Shown: positions 1 through 7,221 of the stretch, piece by piece | How the letters are laid out: each line of letters starts with the position of its first letter | How positions within the stretch are numbered: position 1 is the first letter of the stretch | NCBI GenBank assembly: GCA_023382655.1 | Contig: JAHDWK010000020.1 | Location: forward strand, 1-64,000 | Direction: 5' to 3' | Length of the DNA: 64,000 nt | Source: Anaerolineae bacterium | GTDB taxonomy: Bacteria; Chloroflexota; Anaerolineae; Promineifilales; Promineifilaceae | The notes under the pieces: generated by a model | What the model was told of the DNA's origin: nothing | Seen by the model: only the letters and a program-made list of their open reading frames with translations | The model's database searches: none | Made by a program: the position numbers and the translations under genes

Positions 1-2
1 CA

Positions 3-794
3 ACTTTAAGGATTTCTCATGGACATCGCAATGTTAAGGTAGCAACTTGGGTTAAATATCTAAACGAAAAGATTGGACCTAGTGGATATGGACCAGTCAG
101 CCTCCCAAATCTCATTATTAGCGGAGATTTTTCATTAGTTAAGCTGAATTGTATGCCATACGGCATACGTGTTAACGACCGCCAATATATTTATCGTGTG
201 TATAGCCTTTTTAATGTTGATGCGAGTGAGAGTCCAGTTAGTGGAGATAATATGTGGCCGCTTTATGGTTCTTATCCAGAAAACCCACTATTGCTCCTTA
301 TTGAGCTTATTTGGACAAGGCTAGAGTACAACCAACACCTAAAAACTAGCAGTAATAATGATTTGGGATTGGAAATAGTTCGCCCCCTAGTGTTGGCAAA
401 AGCGATACAGCGGGGCGACCTTGTCGGGTGGTATTATGAATTTGTCCCATTTTCTGATGAACAACTCGCCGAACTACCAAAATTACTAAACTGGGAGCCT
501 ATAGAAGTTAATGATGAACAATGCCAGATCATTTTATACCTTCTCGATAATGAGAACTCAGGCATTGAAGCTTTAGATATACAAGATTTAGAGATATTAA
601 ATTTCAGCCCAGATCATCTCAATGCTTTGATAGAAACAATCTTAGAGATGGGTATCGCTGTTCTCAACGAGAACAGATTGAAATTACTAACACACCATCT
701 TGGAGTTGTAGCTTTACCAAATGGCAAAATTGTAGTCGGAGAAGACAATGAAGGTATGTTAACGAAATGGGTTTCATCTCAAGTTTTTAGTTAA
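3..794 (+). CDS. Uncharacterised protein, C-terminal part (5' end outside window)
   Basis: The reading frame is open from the first bases of the window to a TAA at 792-794. The internal ATG at 153 is therefore probably not the start, and about 50 residues precede it. I do not recognise the family. The visible part is a soluble, mixed alpha/beta protein with an acidic C-terminal half and no signal peptide or membrane helix. The helical segment around residues 190-240 could be a small winged-helix or dimerisation unit, but that is a guess. The gene is clearly more AT-rich than the rest of the window and contains no ACGGCCGT octamer, which suggests recent transfer. It is followed by the first block of the interspersed repeats. 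Confidence 0.6.
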   Translation, partial: TLRISHGHRNVKVATWVKYLNEKIGPSGYGPVSLPNLIISGDFSLVKLNCMPYGIRVNDRQYIYRVYSLFNVDASESPVSGDNMWPLYGSYPENPLLLLIELIWTRLEYNQHLKTSSNNDLGLEIVRPLVLAKAIQRGDLVGWYYEFVPFSDEQLAELPKLLNWEPIEVNDEQCQIILYLLDNENSGIEALDIQDLEILNFSPDHLNALIETILEMGIAVLNENRLKLLTHHLGVVALPNGKIVVGEDNEGMLTKWVSSQVFS

Positions 795-837
795 GGCAAG
801 CAATAATGCCCCTGTTGTAGTCGCACCTCAGTCTCAC

Positions 838-1090
838 TGCTGTCGCTCGTCTCTGAGACTGTGTCACACTTATTTGCTCAATGTGAATGGTGGAGTGGTA
901 CGGCCGTAATCCTCATTACGGCCGTAGCAGAAAGTCAAATCCCCTCATCAGCGTCCAAAACCTGTTGGCTCCATGTGAATAGCTGGTGTGGTCACGGCCG
1001 TGTCGCTCGTTATGGCCGTAACAAATAATCAAATACCCTGGTCAGCATTCAACTGTTGGCGCAATGGGAATAGCTGGGGTGGACACTCCG
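838..1090. repeat. Interspersed accessory-region repeat, copy 1 (two to three units)
   Basis: This 300-base gap between two convergent genes holds the mosaic repeat that recurs through the first 10 kb. Each unit has a G-A-G-A-C-type start, the words TTGCTCAATGTGAATG and ACGGCCGT, a second ACGGCCGTAGCAGA, and an AATCAAAT/CCCCTCATCAGC-like end. At least two units are stacked here, with ACGGCCGT at 900, 917 and about 994. I see no gene in it. Confidence 0.7.
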
Positions 1091-1096
1091 GTCTTT

Positions 1097-1525
1097 CTAT
1101 GTCTCAGGTGGGTGCCAGCCCGCTTGAATCCAATAACTTCTTACCAGTAAAGCATCTGGATCATCAGCCAGGTATAGGGCCATAACTGTGGCCCGGCCCG
1201 TTGCGGTCTTGCCAACGATCTTTAACCCACCTTCGCTCCAGGCAAAATGTTCGTGCCATCTTTGGCTTCTTGGATTGAACAGAGGAATTATCTGGTTAGT
1301 TTCTGGGTCCACGGCTTCTGTTTGATCTGCTTTGTGCCTATTGCAGATGGGGCAGGCCAGCCAAAGGTTGAGTTCTTCGTTTGTTCCCCCTTTGGACAGA
1401 GGAACAATGTGCTCAATTTCCAGGCGCGCCATGACCAGATGTTGTGGGCTGAGGCAGTAACCACAACGATGACTGGCCGCTTCGCGGACTTTTTGCCTGA
1501 CCTTTTCTGGAATATGTGAGCGCAC
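1097..1525 (-). CDS. HNH endonuclease
   Basis: This 142-residue protein has a complete HNH fold. C21-x2-C24 and C58-x2-C61 form a likely zinc site. The ELEIEHIVPLSKGG-like strand carries the catalytic His39 of the motif, N53 is the middle Asn of the motif, and H64 is the last His. It should cut DNA with a divalent metal. The gene lies 11 bases downstream of a small ribbon-helix-helix-type gene on the same strand. Such two-gene pairs are common in cyanobacteria and Chloroflexota and resemble toxin-antitoxin or selfish nuclease units. That role is inferred. It could equally be a stand-alone restriction-like nuclease. Confidence 0.85.
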   Translation of the reverse strand: MRSHIPEKVRQKVREAASHRCGYCLSPQHLVMARLEIEHIVPLSKGGTNEELNLWLACPICNRHKADQTEAVDPETNQIIPLFNPRSQRWHEHFAWSEGGLKIVGKTATGRATVMALYLADDPDALLVRSYWIQAGWHPPET

Positions 1526-1536
1526 GATTGATGTCT

Positions 1537-1899
1537 TTAGCTAAGCGGGGGTAGTAGTCCACGTTCAACAGCCACTTTTAACGCTTCGGCCTTACGCACC
1601 AGGCCGTGCCGGTAAAGTTGCATCAACTCGTCTAGCTGTTGCTTTTCAGCAGGGGTAAGCGTCCCCTCCCTGTTCTTGGCCAGTAACGCAGATAGCTGGT
1701 TCTGTTGTGGCGTGTCCAGTTGCAGTTTTGTCAGCGCCAGGAGTTGCTCATCAGTTAAGCTATCTACCGGCAAATCGGCCACAGCCTGATCAAGCCATTC
1801 GACCAAAATGTCTTCAATCGGCCGTTTAGTCTGTTCAGCCAGGGAACGGGCGGTGGAAACTACACGGTTTGGCAGTTGAAGGGTTACAGTTTGCATCAT
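1537..1899 (-). CDS. Small ribbon-helix-helix-like protein paired with HNH nuclease
   Basis: I place the start at the tandem ATGs at 1894-1899, because the longer reading frame begins with a low-complexity Pro-rich stretch that does not look like protein. The product of about 120 residues begins TVTLQLPNRVVSTARSLA, the beta-strand plus helix pattern of CopG/VapB-type ribbon-helix-helix proteins. It continues into a long helical region rich in Leu, Gln and Lys. It precedes the HNH nuclease on the same strand and ends 11 bases before it, so the two are probably co-transcribed. By analogy it may bind DNA and neutralise or regulate the nuclease. No experimental family assignment can be made from sequence alone. 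Confidence 0.65.
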   Translation of the reverse strand: MMQTVTLQLPNRVVSTARSLAEQTKRPIEDILVEWLDQAVADLPVDSLTDEQLLALTKLQLDTPQQNQLSALLAKNREGTLTPAEKQQLDELMQLYRHGLVRKAEALKVAVERGLLPPLS

Positions 1900-2008
1900 A
1901 GTCAAAGTATACCATATTGGTTGGGGAGGGGAGTACGGCACAATTCGTTCAGGGGTAGGTACGGGATGGCGACCATGTGCTGGTGGAAGCGGTGTCACCT
2001 GATGTCAT

Positions 2009-2758
2009 TTAATCCCACCATAACTCGATGGGCTTTTTAAGCTGTTGATGCGTGATCTCATATAGATCAGGACAGAACTCCAGCAGATCCGCAATAAGGC
2101 TCTTTGAATTTCTCGGCACTTTCTCTAGCTGTATGGTAACGCCGCTTGATGTGGCCTGGGTTATTTGCAATCCGTATAGTTGCTGCCAGGACGACAGCTT
2201 GCTGATAATAGCCTCAGTATCAAGCCCGTAGTTGGTACCGTCGGTGTGTTCAACTCTGAGAATATCAAAGATGTCGACACTGTTAATGACGACTAAATGG
2301 GGTGAGGTAATGTAATGAGGAAGATTAGTGGATCTTAAAAAGGTGAGTGCCTGAGAAGTGGCCGATGCTTCTTCAACGGTGGGAGAACTATGCCAATGCA
2401 ACAACAGATTCACTGTTTGCTCAAACCCACATAACAGTATCTCATTGACTTTTTGACGGGCGGTATCAGGGTAGAGCGCGTAAATTTCCTCCTGGGGTTC
2501 CCGATTGAAGCTGGATAAGGTGTCTTGGAGAGATGGTGGAAGCTGTGCAATTAGCGCCGTGATGTCTGGATCTGCACCTGACCGGGCAATTCGGCTACGT
2601 TCTTGCTGGATAAGTTGCTTGATCTCATCGGCCGGGGTGTTCGGAATCGGCCATGCCCAGACCTCGAGGCCTAAATCTGTGTCTGGTGAACGATAGGGTG
2701 ATGGCTCACTTTTTAAGATTGTATTCAATTGCTCGAAGATTTCTTGTGGCAAGGCCAT
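2009..2758 (-). CDS. DUF4253-like protein
   Basis: This is a soluble protein of 249 residues with a good ribosome site (GGGAG, 6 bases before ATG). The C-terminal 60 residues contain SWQQLYG, a short beta segment, EFCPDLYE and the terminal ELWWD. This order and the last WWD match the C-terminal domain of DUF4253 proteins, whose function is unknown. The N-terminal part is acidic and not recognisable. The gene stands alone between two repeat blocks and is moderately AT-rich compared with the downstream genes. DUF4253 genes are often found with polymorphic-toxin immunity genes, but no toxin is adjacent here. Confidence 0.55.
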   Translation of the reverse strand: MALPQEIFEQLNTILKSEPSPYRSPDTDLGLEVWAWPIPNTPADEIKQLIQQERSRIARSGADPDITALIAQLPPSLQDTLSSFNREPQEEIYALYPDTARQKVNEILLCGFEQTVNLLLHWHSSPTVEEASATSQALTFLRSTNLPHYITSPHLVVINSVDIFDILRVEHTDGTNYGLDTEAIISKLSSWQQLYGLQITQATSSGVTIQLEKVPRNSKSLIADLLEFCPDLYEITHQQLKKPIELWWD

Positions 2759-2869
2759 GAATTACTCCCGTCAAACACATCCAATTGTCTATGAATATTA
2801 CCTCTATGGGTTATTCCTATTTGGAGGAATGATACCTTGTCGCTATAAGAGGGCAAGCGTTTATCCTTG

Positions 2870-3078
2870 CTATGGTTGATCTTTGAGGTCGTGCCACACC
2901 TGTTTGCTCAATGTGAATGGCTGGGATGAGTACGGCCGTACCCCTCGTTACGTAGCAGATGATCAAAGCCCCTAATCAACATATGTTAGCTCCTGATGGA
3001 CGTGTGTTAGTTCTTGATCAACGTCCATTTGCTCCCCCCTGCTGTGGTCGGTCTTCAAGACCGTGCCACATTTGGTTA
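2870..3078. repeat. Interspersed accessory-region repeat, copy 2
   Basis: The 320 bases between the DUF4253-like gene and higA hold a repeat unit (TTTGCTCAATGTGAATG, then ACGGCCGT at about 2936). The second half of the unit is partly duplicated: two versions of a GTTAGCTCCTGATGGACG-like word lie at about 2988 and 3008. A second unit starts near 3052 (TCTTCAAGACCGTGCCACA). No gene is visible. Confidence 0.65.
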
Positions 3079-3396
3079 CTAAACAACATGAAGTGGCCGT
3101 ATACGGGCCACATCGTTCTGAATAGCCTGCGCAGCATCCCACAGATCCACGGCCCGTTGAGCGTTTAACCAGAACTCTGGTGAATTCCCGAACAGCCGCG
3201 CCAGCCGCAGCGCCATCTCCGGGCTAACACTCCGCCGCTCCCGCAACAGTTCATTGATGGACTGCCGGGACACGCCAATAGCCTGCGCCAAAGCGGTGGT
3301 GGTAAGTTCATAATCTGGCAGAAAATCCTCGCGCAACATCTCGCCTGGATGTGTTGGTCGTCGTTTCATGGCGATTGTATTTGGAATACTCATCAT
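3079..3396 (-). CDS. higA: HigA-type antitoxin
   Basis: The product of 105 residues has an XRE/HigA-type helix-turn-helix (TTTALAQAIGVSRQSINELL) preceded by the family signature RRPTHPGEMLREDFLP. It should bind and inhibit HigB and repress the operon. I chose the ATG at 3394-3396 because TGAGGT lies 5-10 bases upstream. A longer frame beginning at 3423 would overlap higB and lacks a ribosome site. It follows higB on the same strand with an 11-base gap, the usual toxin-first order of HigBA. The C-terminal FWLNAQRAVDLWDA helix is also typical of the family. Confidence 0.9.
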   Translation of the reverse strand: MMSIPNTIAMKRRPTHPGEMLREDFLPDYELTTTALAQAIGVSRQSINELLRERRSVSPEMALRLARLFGNSPEFWLNAQRAVDLWDAAQAIQNDVARIRPLHVV

Positions 3397-3407
3397 TCGT
3401 ACCTCAC

Positions 3408-3689
3408 TTAATGATAGTCGCAAACTTCAACATCATACGCATCGCCGTCAACAAATCGAAAGCAAATACGCCACTGGTCGTTAATAGAGATTGCATATTG
3501 CCCTTTGCGGTCGCCTTCTAGCATATGAAGATGATTACCAGGTGGAACTTTTAGATCATCAAGCCTGGTCGCCAAGTCAATGTACTCTAGTTTGCGGGCC
3601 GCCCGTTTGGCAATATCAGGTGAAAATCGCTTTGCCTTACCTGTAACATACAATTCTTGTGTCCGTCGATCCGCAAACGACTTGATCAT
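3408..3689 (-). CDS. higB: HigB-type toxin (RelE superfamily mRNA interferase)
   Basis: With the start at MIKSFADRRTQELY the protein has 93 residues, the normal HigB length. GDRKGQYAISINDQWRICFRF is the conserved core of the RelE-fold, ribosome-dependent mRNA interferases. The C-terminal VEVCDYH carries the usual catalytic-end His. The start is supported by a promoter exactly upstream: the -10 box ends 6 bases before this ATG, so the message would be leaderless. Alternative upstream ATGs at about 3728 and 3752 lie within or before the promoter. The gene appears intact. Confidence 0.88.
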   Translation of the reverse strand: MIKSFADRRTQELYVTGKAKRFSPDIAKRAARKLEYIDLATRLDDLKVPPGNHLHMLEGDRKGQYAISINDQWRICFRFVDGDAYDVEVCDYH

Positions 3690-3695
3690 GTCCAA

Positions 3696-3724
3696 AATGT
3701 ACTTTGTCACGCGATGCTTGTCAA
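3696..3724 (-). promoter_or_regulatory. Promoter of higBA (leaderless)
   Basis: On the minus strand TTGACA (3724-3719), a 17-base spacer and TACATT (3701-3696) form a near-consensus housekeeping promoter. The next 6 bases lead straight to the higB ATG, so transcription should begin at or next to the start codon. The layout is the same as at the second toxin-antitoxin locus at 3968. Confidence 0.7.
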
Positions 3725-3762
3725 TCATCATGGGCAACGCAAAACTTTCCATGCGGCGACCG

Positions 3763-3945
3763 CCCTTTGAGATCGTGCCACACTTGTTTGCTCAACGTGG
3801 ACAGCTGGTATGACACGGCCGTACCTCTCGTTACGGCCGTAGCTGATGATCCAGTCTCCTGATCAACAGGAACGATGGGGGGAGTACGGCCGTGACCCCT
3901 TCATCCATCTCGTACGGCCGTGAGGGGAGTACGGCCGTCAGATAT
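3763..3945. repeat. Interspersed accessory-region repeat, copy 3
   Basis: Repeat unit between the divergently transcribed higBA and the second toxin-antitoxin locus. It begins CTTTGAGATCGTGCCACA, contains paired ACGGCCGT octamers about 20 bases apart and then three more octamers between about 3890 and 3940. A CAAGCACTTTGGTTTGA word follows that is shared with copies near 4660 and 9240. No gene is seen. Confidence 0.7.
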
Positions 3946-3967
3946 TCAAGCACTTTGGTTTGATTCC

Positions 3968-3996
3968 TTGACAGATGTAATCCATTGGATTACATT
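3968..3996 (+). promoter_or_regulatory. Promoter with palindromic operator of the second toxin-antitoxin locus
   Basis: TTGACA at 3968-3973, a 17-base spacer and TACATT at 3991-3996 form a good promoter. A perfect 10-bp inverted repeat (ATGTAATCCA/TGGATTACAT, 3975-3995) fills the spacer and -10 box, the usual place for autoregulation by an antitoxin. The ATG of the degenerate toxin lies 7 bases after the -10 box, again predicting a leaderless message. Confidence 0.75.
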
Positions 3997-4003
3997 TTGA
4001 TGT

Positions 4004-4199
4004 ATGATTACCATCGTAGAACTCCCTGAATTCATCCGCCGGTCAAAAAAGCTGCTGACTGAAGATGAACAGAGAATACCCTTTATTTCTCCTGACCATC
4101 TTTGGAAAATCAGAAAAGGTGAATTTGAGCCAGGCAGAGCGCAATGAATTGGCAAAACTCACGCACATTCTGATTGAAACTTACGGTGAGAAAAGATGA
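4004..4199 (+). pseudogene. RelE/HigB-family toxin remnant (internal deletion and frameshift)
   Basis: The first 24 codons read MITIVELPEFIRRSKKLLTE and continue as the N-terminal helix of a RelE/HigB-2 type toxin. After EDEQR the frame runs into unrelated sequence and stops near 4147. In another frame, from about 4087, LFLLTIFGKSEKVNLSQAER and then NELAKLTHILIETYG follow, the normal C-terminus of the same family, ending in a TGA at 4197-4199. About 45-50 central residues that normally carry the RNA-binding core are missing. The stop overlaps the antitoxin start as ATGA. The toxin is thus almost certainly inactive, while its promoter and antitoxin look intact. Confidence 0.8.
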
Positions 4200-4486
4200 G
4201 CGAAGCATTCAAAAGTATCAAACAAGGCTTAACAGAGGCGATAGAGTTTGCCCAGGGGCAGACGAGTGGGGCGGTGGTGCATGAATTTGCGCCGCTAGAC
4301 ATCAAGGCAGTACGGGCGAAAGTTGGCATGACACAGGCTGAGTTTGCGACGACATTTGGGATTAGCCTGGGCACATTGCGCCACTGGGAACGTGGTGACA
4401 GAAAACCACAAGGCCCGGCTTTGGTGTTGCTGAATGTGGTGGCGAAAGAACCAGAGGCGGTTTTGCGGGCTTTGAATTCAGCGTAA
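4196..4486 (+). CDS. HigA-2-like helix-turn-helix antitoxin
   Basis: This 96-residue protein has an N-terminal linker and a C-terminal XRE-type helix-turn-helix (MTQAEFATTFGISLGTLRHW followed by ERGDRKPQGPA). That motif is characteristic of antitoxins paired with HigB-2/RelE toxins. Its ATG overlaps the toxin-remnant stop by four bases, so it was translationally coupled to the toxin. The reading frame is intact and the palindrome at 3975-3995 is a plausible binding site. Because the toxin is broken, the gene may now act only as a repressor of its own promoter or as an anti-addiction element against related toxins. Confidence 0.85.
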   Translation: MSEAFKSIKQGLTEAIEFAQGQTSGAVVHEFAPLDIKAVRAKVGMTQAEFATTFGISLGTLRHWERGDRKPQGPALVLLNVVAKEPEAVLRALNSA

Positions 4487-4496
4487 CAAACCGTTC

Positions 4497-4790
4497 CCGT
4501 TGAGGTTGATCTTTGAAACTGTGACACGCCCGTTTGCTCAATGTGAATGGTGGATTGACACGGCCGTGCCTCTCATCACGACCGTAGTAGATAATCAAGT
4601 CTTCTGATCAACATGAACTATGGGGGGAGTACGGCCGTGGGGGAGTACGGCCGTTAACCATACAAGTGTTTTGGTTTGACGGCCGTATCCCTTTCATAAC
4701 CCTGGCGAACAACCGGCAGATTGCGATAAACTTGCAGCTATTGAGGGCTATCAATAGATGGCCTGTTGATGAGACGACACAAAGGTGAGT
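4497..4790. repeat. Interspersed accessory-region repeat, copy 4, with extended tail
   Basis: Between the antitoxin and the broken AHSA1 gene. The core repeat (GATCTTTGAAACTGTGACAC, TTTGCTCAATGTGAATGGTG, ACGGCCGT) is followed by GTGTTTTGGTTTGACGGCCG, then CTGGCGAACAACCGGCAGA and ATTGCGATAAACTTGC. This tail recurs before the RibD-like gene (5440-5510) and before the GNAT gene (9240-9350). It may therefore carry the promoters of the downstream genes. Nothing coding is visible. Confidence 0.7.
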
Positions 4791-4794
4791 GAGT

Positions 4795-5258
4795 ATGACC
4801 CAAATCAGTCAATACATTAATGCGCCTCGTGCCCGCGTCTATCGCGCCCTTATAGACCCACGAGCAGTCGCCAGTTGGAAGGTGCCCGATGGCCCGATGG
4901 GATGAGATGCGAAGTCTACGAGTTTGATGCTCGTGAAGGTGGTTCCTTCAGGATCTCACTGACTTACGACGACCCCACTGCTTTGGGCAAGACAAACGCC
5001 CATACAGACACGTATCACGGCCGTTTCCTAAAGCTCGTACCCGACGTGCAGGTTGTCGAAGAAGATGAGTTTGAGACAGAAGATCCGGCCCTGATGGGGA
5101 AGATGGTTATCACCATCACCCTTACCGATAGAGATGGCGGCACGCATCTGGTCGCGGTGCATGAAGGATTGCCCCCTGGTGTTTCACCGGGCGATAATGA
5201 GCTTGGCTGGCGGATGGCGCTCAATAAACTGGCGACATTCGTTGAAGCAGGAGGCTAG
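4795..5258 (+). pseudogene. SRPBCC/AHSA1-family protein, frameshifted by an 8-bp tandem duplication
   Basis: Frame 1 starts at ATG 4795 with MTQISQYINAPRARVYRALI, the typical N-terminus of AHSA1-type SRPBCC proteins (hydrophobic ligand-binding helix-grip fold). It reads ...ASWKVPDG and then hits TGA. The rest (MRCEVYEFDAREGGSFRISL to the end at 5258) is in another frame and is the normal remainder of the family. At the junction the octamer CCCGATGG occurs twice in tandem (4885-4892, 4893-4900). Removing one copy restores a continuous reading ...VPDGMRCEVYEFDA. The mutation is therefore a simple duplication, which could also be an assembly error. The original protein had about 150 residues. 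Confidence 0.85.
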
Positions 5259-5289
5259 AAGCGGCGTCTACCCGCTACGGCCGTCTATT

Positions 5290-5515
5290 AACCTGTGGGC
5301 ATACTCTTCGAGACCGCACCACATCTGGTTGCTCAAGGTGAATGTTGGGGGATACGGCCGTACCTCTCATCACGGCCGTAGCAGATAATCAAGTCTTCTG
5401 ATCAACATGAACGATGGGGGTGACGGCCGTGTACCCATTGATGACACTAGCGGACAACAGGCAGATTGCGGTAAACTTGCGGCTAACTGATCAGTGATTG
5501 TTTAGCCACAGGAGT
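5290..5515. repeat. Interspersed accessory-region repeat, copy 5
   Basis: Repeat between the AHSA1 remnant and the RibD-like gene. It has the CTTCGAGACCGCACCACA start, GTTGCTCAAGGTGAATG, paired ACGGCCGT octamers, TCTTCTGATCAACATGAACG, and the tail with GCGGACAACAGGCAGATTGC. The end contains an imperfect palindrome from GGCTAAC to TTTAGCC (about 5481-5508), just before the ribosome site of the next gene. Confidence 0.65.
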
Positions 5516-5519
5516 TATA

Positions 5520-6095
5520 ATGGGAAAAGTTGTCTACGACATTAGTATGTCTCTGGACGGTTTTATCTCCGGCCCCAATGTCCGTCTTGAGGCGGGTCTG
5601 GGGGATGGTGGTGAACGCCTGCACGAGTGGGGGTTTAACAGCACAGACCCGCGCAACCGTGAACTTGTGGAAGCGTGGGTGAACACGGGTGCAGTTATCG
5701 TTGGCCGAAAAACATATGACCTTTCCATACAGTACTGGGGAGCAGATGGGCCAATCTACACCGCGCGGGTGCCCGTAATCGTCCTTTCACACAGCGTACC
5801 CACCGATGTGCCCGCCGGAGGTGTGTATACGTTCGTGGATAGCGTTGAAACCGCGTTTGAAAAAGCGAAACAAGCCGCTGGCGACAAGGACATCGGCGTC
5901 CAGGGGCCAAATACTGCGCAGCAATTCATCAAACGCGGCCTCGTTGACGAGATCTCTATCCACCTGGTTCCCGTGCTGTTTGGCAGTGGGATACGATTGT
6001 TCGCGCAGCCGGACGGTGAGCATGTGCCGCTCGAAACGATAGAGGTGATCGAGACCAAAGAGGCGATCCACCTGCGCTTCCGCGTTATCAAGTAA
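5520..6095 (+). CDS. RibD C-terminal/dihydrofolate-reductase-like protein
   Basis: The protein of 191 residues has the DHFR-like Rossmann fold of the RibD C-terminal family. MGKVVYDISMSLDGFISGPN is the first strand and substrate loop. VGRKTYDL follows, and then GVQGPNTAQQFIKRGLVDEI binds the dinucleotide. The end LVPVLFGSGIRLF is typical. Such stand-alone proteins are NADPH-dependent reductases of unknown substrate and are frequent in mobile cassettes. AGGAG lies 6 bases before the ATG. An attC-like site follows 22 bases downstream of the stop, so the gene may be an integron cassette. A second, more distant paralogue lies at 13828. Confidence 0.85.
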   Translation: MGKVVYDISMSLDGFISGPNVRLEAGLGDGGERLHEWGFNSTDPRNRELVEAWVNTGAVIVGRKTYDLSIQYWGADGPIYTARVPVIVLSHSVPTDVPAGGVYTFVDSVETAFEKAKQAAGDKDIGVQGPNTAQQFIKRGLVDEISIHLVPVLFGSGIRLFAQPDGEHVPLETIEVIETKEAIHLRFRVIK

Positions 6096-6117
6096 AAAAC
6101 CGTCAAAAAGTAAGGTG

Positions 6118-6247
6118 GCCCAACAACCTATTGCAGCGGACAGGTGGGTACGCGCTGCGATTTACAGGCATTTTTCTGGCTTTGGGTCTTTCTGCTCCCA
6201 AACAGGATCCCAGTCCGCCCACGTGCCGCTAATGCTCACCGTTGGGC
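6118..6247 (+). other. Putative integron attC site 1
   Basis: GCCCAAC at 6118-6124 fits the R'' core RYYYAAC. GTTGGGC at 6241-6247 fits the R' core GTTRRRY, and the two are perfect complements. Inside them TTGCAGCGGACAGGTGGG (6131-6148) pairs imperfectly with CCCACGTGCCGCTAATGC (6218-6235), leaving a few unpaired bases as in folded attC sites. The 130-base length is within the known range. The site lies just downstream of the plus-strand RibD-like gene, the normal 3' position. Confidence 0.6.
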
Positions 6248-6325
6248 GGCATGGATGTCGAGAAGGGGAGGGGCAATCTCCCCTTCTTCCACCTCGCTCT
6301 GTCGATGAACTGGCTTAACAATGTG

Positions 6326-6643
6326 TCAGTTGAGGCCAAACCCAAAGTACAGAATTAACACGAGAATACCCAAGACCGTTACAACAATGAGCGCAGACAA
6401 TGCGAGCGTCCGATATAACATTCGTTGCGTTGCTCTTACATAAGTTTCCATGGCAGCCTCCTTAGAAAGGGGAACAGGTACTTCGGTAAGGCCTGTCTTG
6501 GCCGTTTGTTCAGTCAGCCTCGCCAGTTCCGGATCCGTTTTTAGATAATTCTCGACCAATGCCGCCGTGTCTACGCTGGCCTCACCGGCCAGATACAACG
6601 GCAATAAGTCCAAAATGACGTTTCGCGTGACTTCTATATTCAC
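6326..6643 (-). CDS. Membrane anti-sigma-like protein
   Basis: The product of 105 residues starts with GTG, which overlaps the sigma-factor stop by four bases (GTGA), so the two are translationally coupled. The N-terminal half (VILDLLPLYLAGEASVDTAA, then ENYLKTDPEL) resembles the zinc-finger anti-sigma fold but lacks the His/Cys ligands. The C-terminal 30 residues form one membrane helix. Position and topology make it the probable anti-sigma factor that holds the preceding ECF sigma at the membrane. The signal it senses cannot be read from sequence. Confidence 0.7.
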   Translation of the reverse strand: MNIEVTRNVILDLLPLYLAGEASVDTAALVENYLKTDPELARLTEQTAKTGLTEVPVPLSKEAAMETYVRATQRMLYRTLALSALIVVTVLGILVLILYFGFGLN

Positions 6644-7125
6644 ACTGCCTCCTTGCTCATACGAGCCGTTAGCAATTTCTTGCGTGCGCGGTGGACCTTA
6701 ACTTTCGCCGCAACCACCGAGATTTGCAACACTCGCGCAATTTCATCATACGGCAGCTCCTGTTGAACTCGTAGAATAAACGCTACTTGATCAATTTCTG
6801 GGAGAGCCTGAAGCATTCTTTGAACGATTGCCAGCTCAGCATGTTCTTCGGCTAGTTTCTCGGGTCCAGGGTGGGGGTCTATATGGACATCCGTCAAACC
6901 GATGTAGCGTTTTTGCTTTCTCAAGCGCTCCAAGAAAACATTGCGTGCAATCTGCAACAGATAAGCCTTCAAGGTCGCGGTTCGGATAGCCCCATAATGG
7001 TTCCAGGCACGGATGAAGGTTTCCGACGTAATATCTTCTGCTTCAGCAAGATCACCCGTGAGCCAGTAGGCGAAGCGATAGACTTCAGGCGCATACGATG
7101 CATATAAATCGTGAAAATCAAACAT
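6640..7125 (-). CDS. ECF-type RNA polymerase sigma factor
   Basis: With the start at ATG 7123-7125 the protein has 161 residues, usual for ECF sigma factors. Region 2 contains the acidic ...DLAEAEDITSETFIRAWNH core-binding and -10 recognition helix. Region 4 (LQALPEIDQVAFILRVQQEL, then PYDEIARVLQI) is the -35-binding helix-turn-helix. The longer reading frame upstream crosses the attC-like element and is not coding. The gene and its anti-sigma-like partner lie between two attC-like sites, in the opposite orientation to them. Confidence 0.88.
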   Translation of the reverse strand: MFDFHDLYASYAPEVYRFAYWLTGDLAEAEDITSETFIRAWNHYGAIRTATLKAYLLQIARNVFLERLRKQKRYIGLTDVHIDPHPGPEKLAEEHAELAIVQRMLQALPEIDQVAFILRVQQELPYDEIARVLQISVVAAKVKVHRARKKLLTARMSKEAV

Positions 7126-7221
7126 GTGAGCTTCTCTATATATAATATGCAGAACACAGCGAGAAGTTACAAAGTGTAGAGAAATGAGCAACGGCGCGTC
7201 AGTTTTGCAAAGAAAAAGCGC

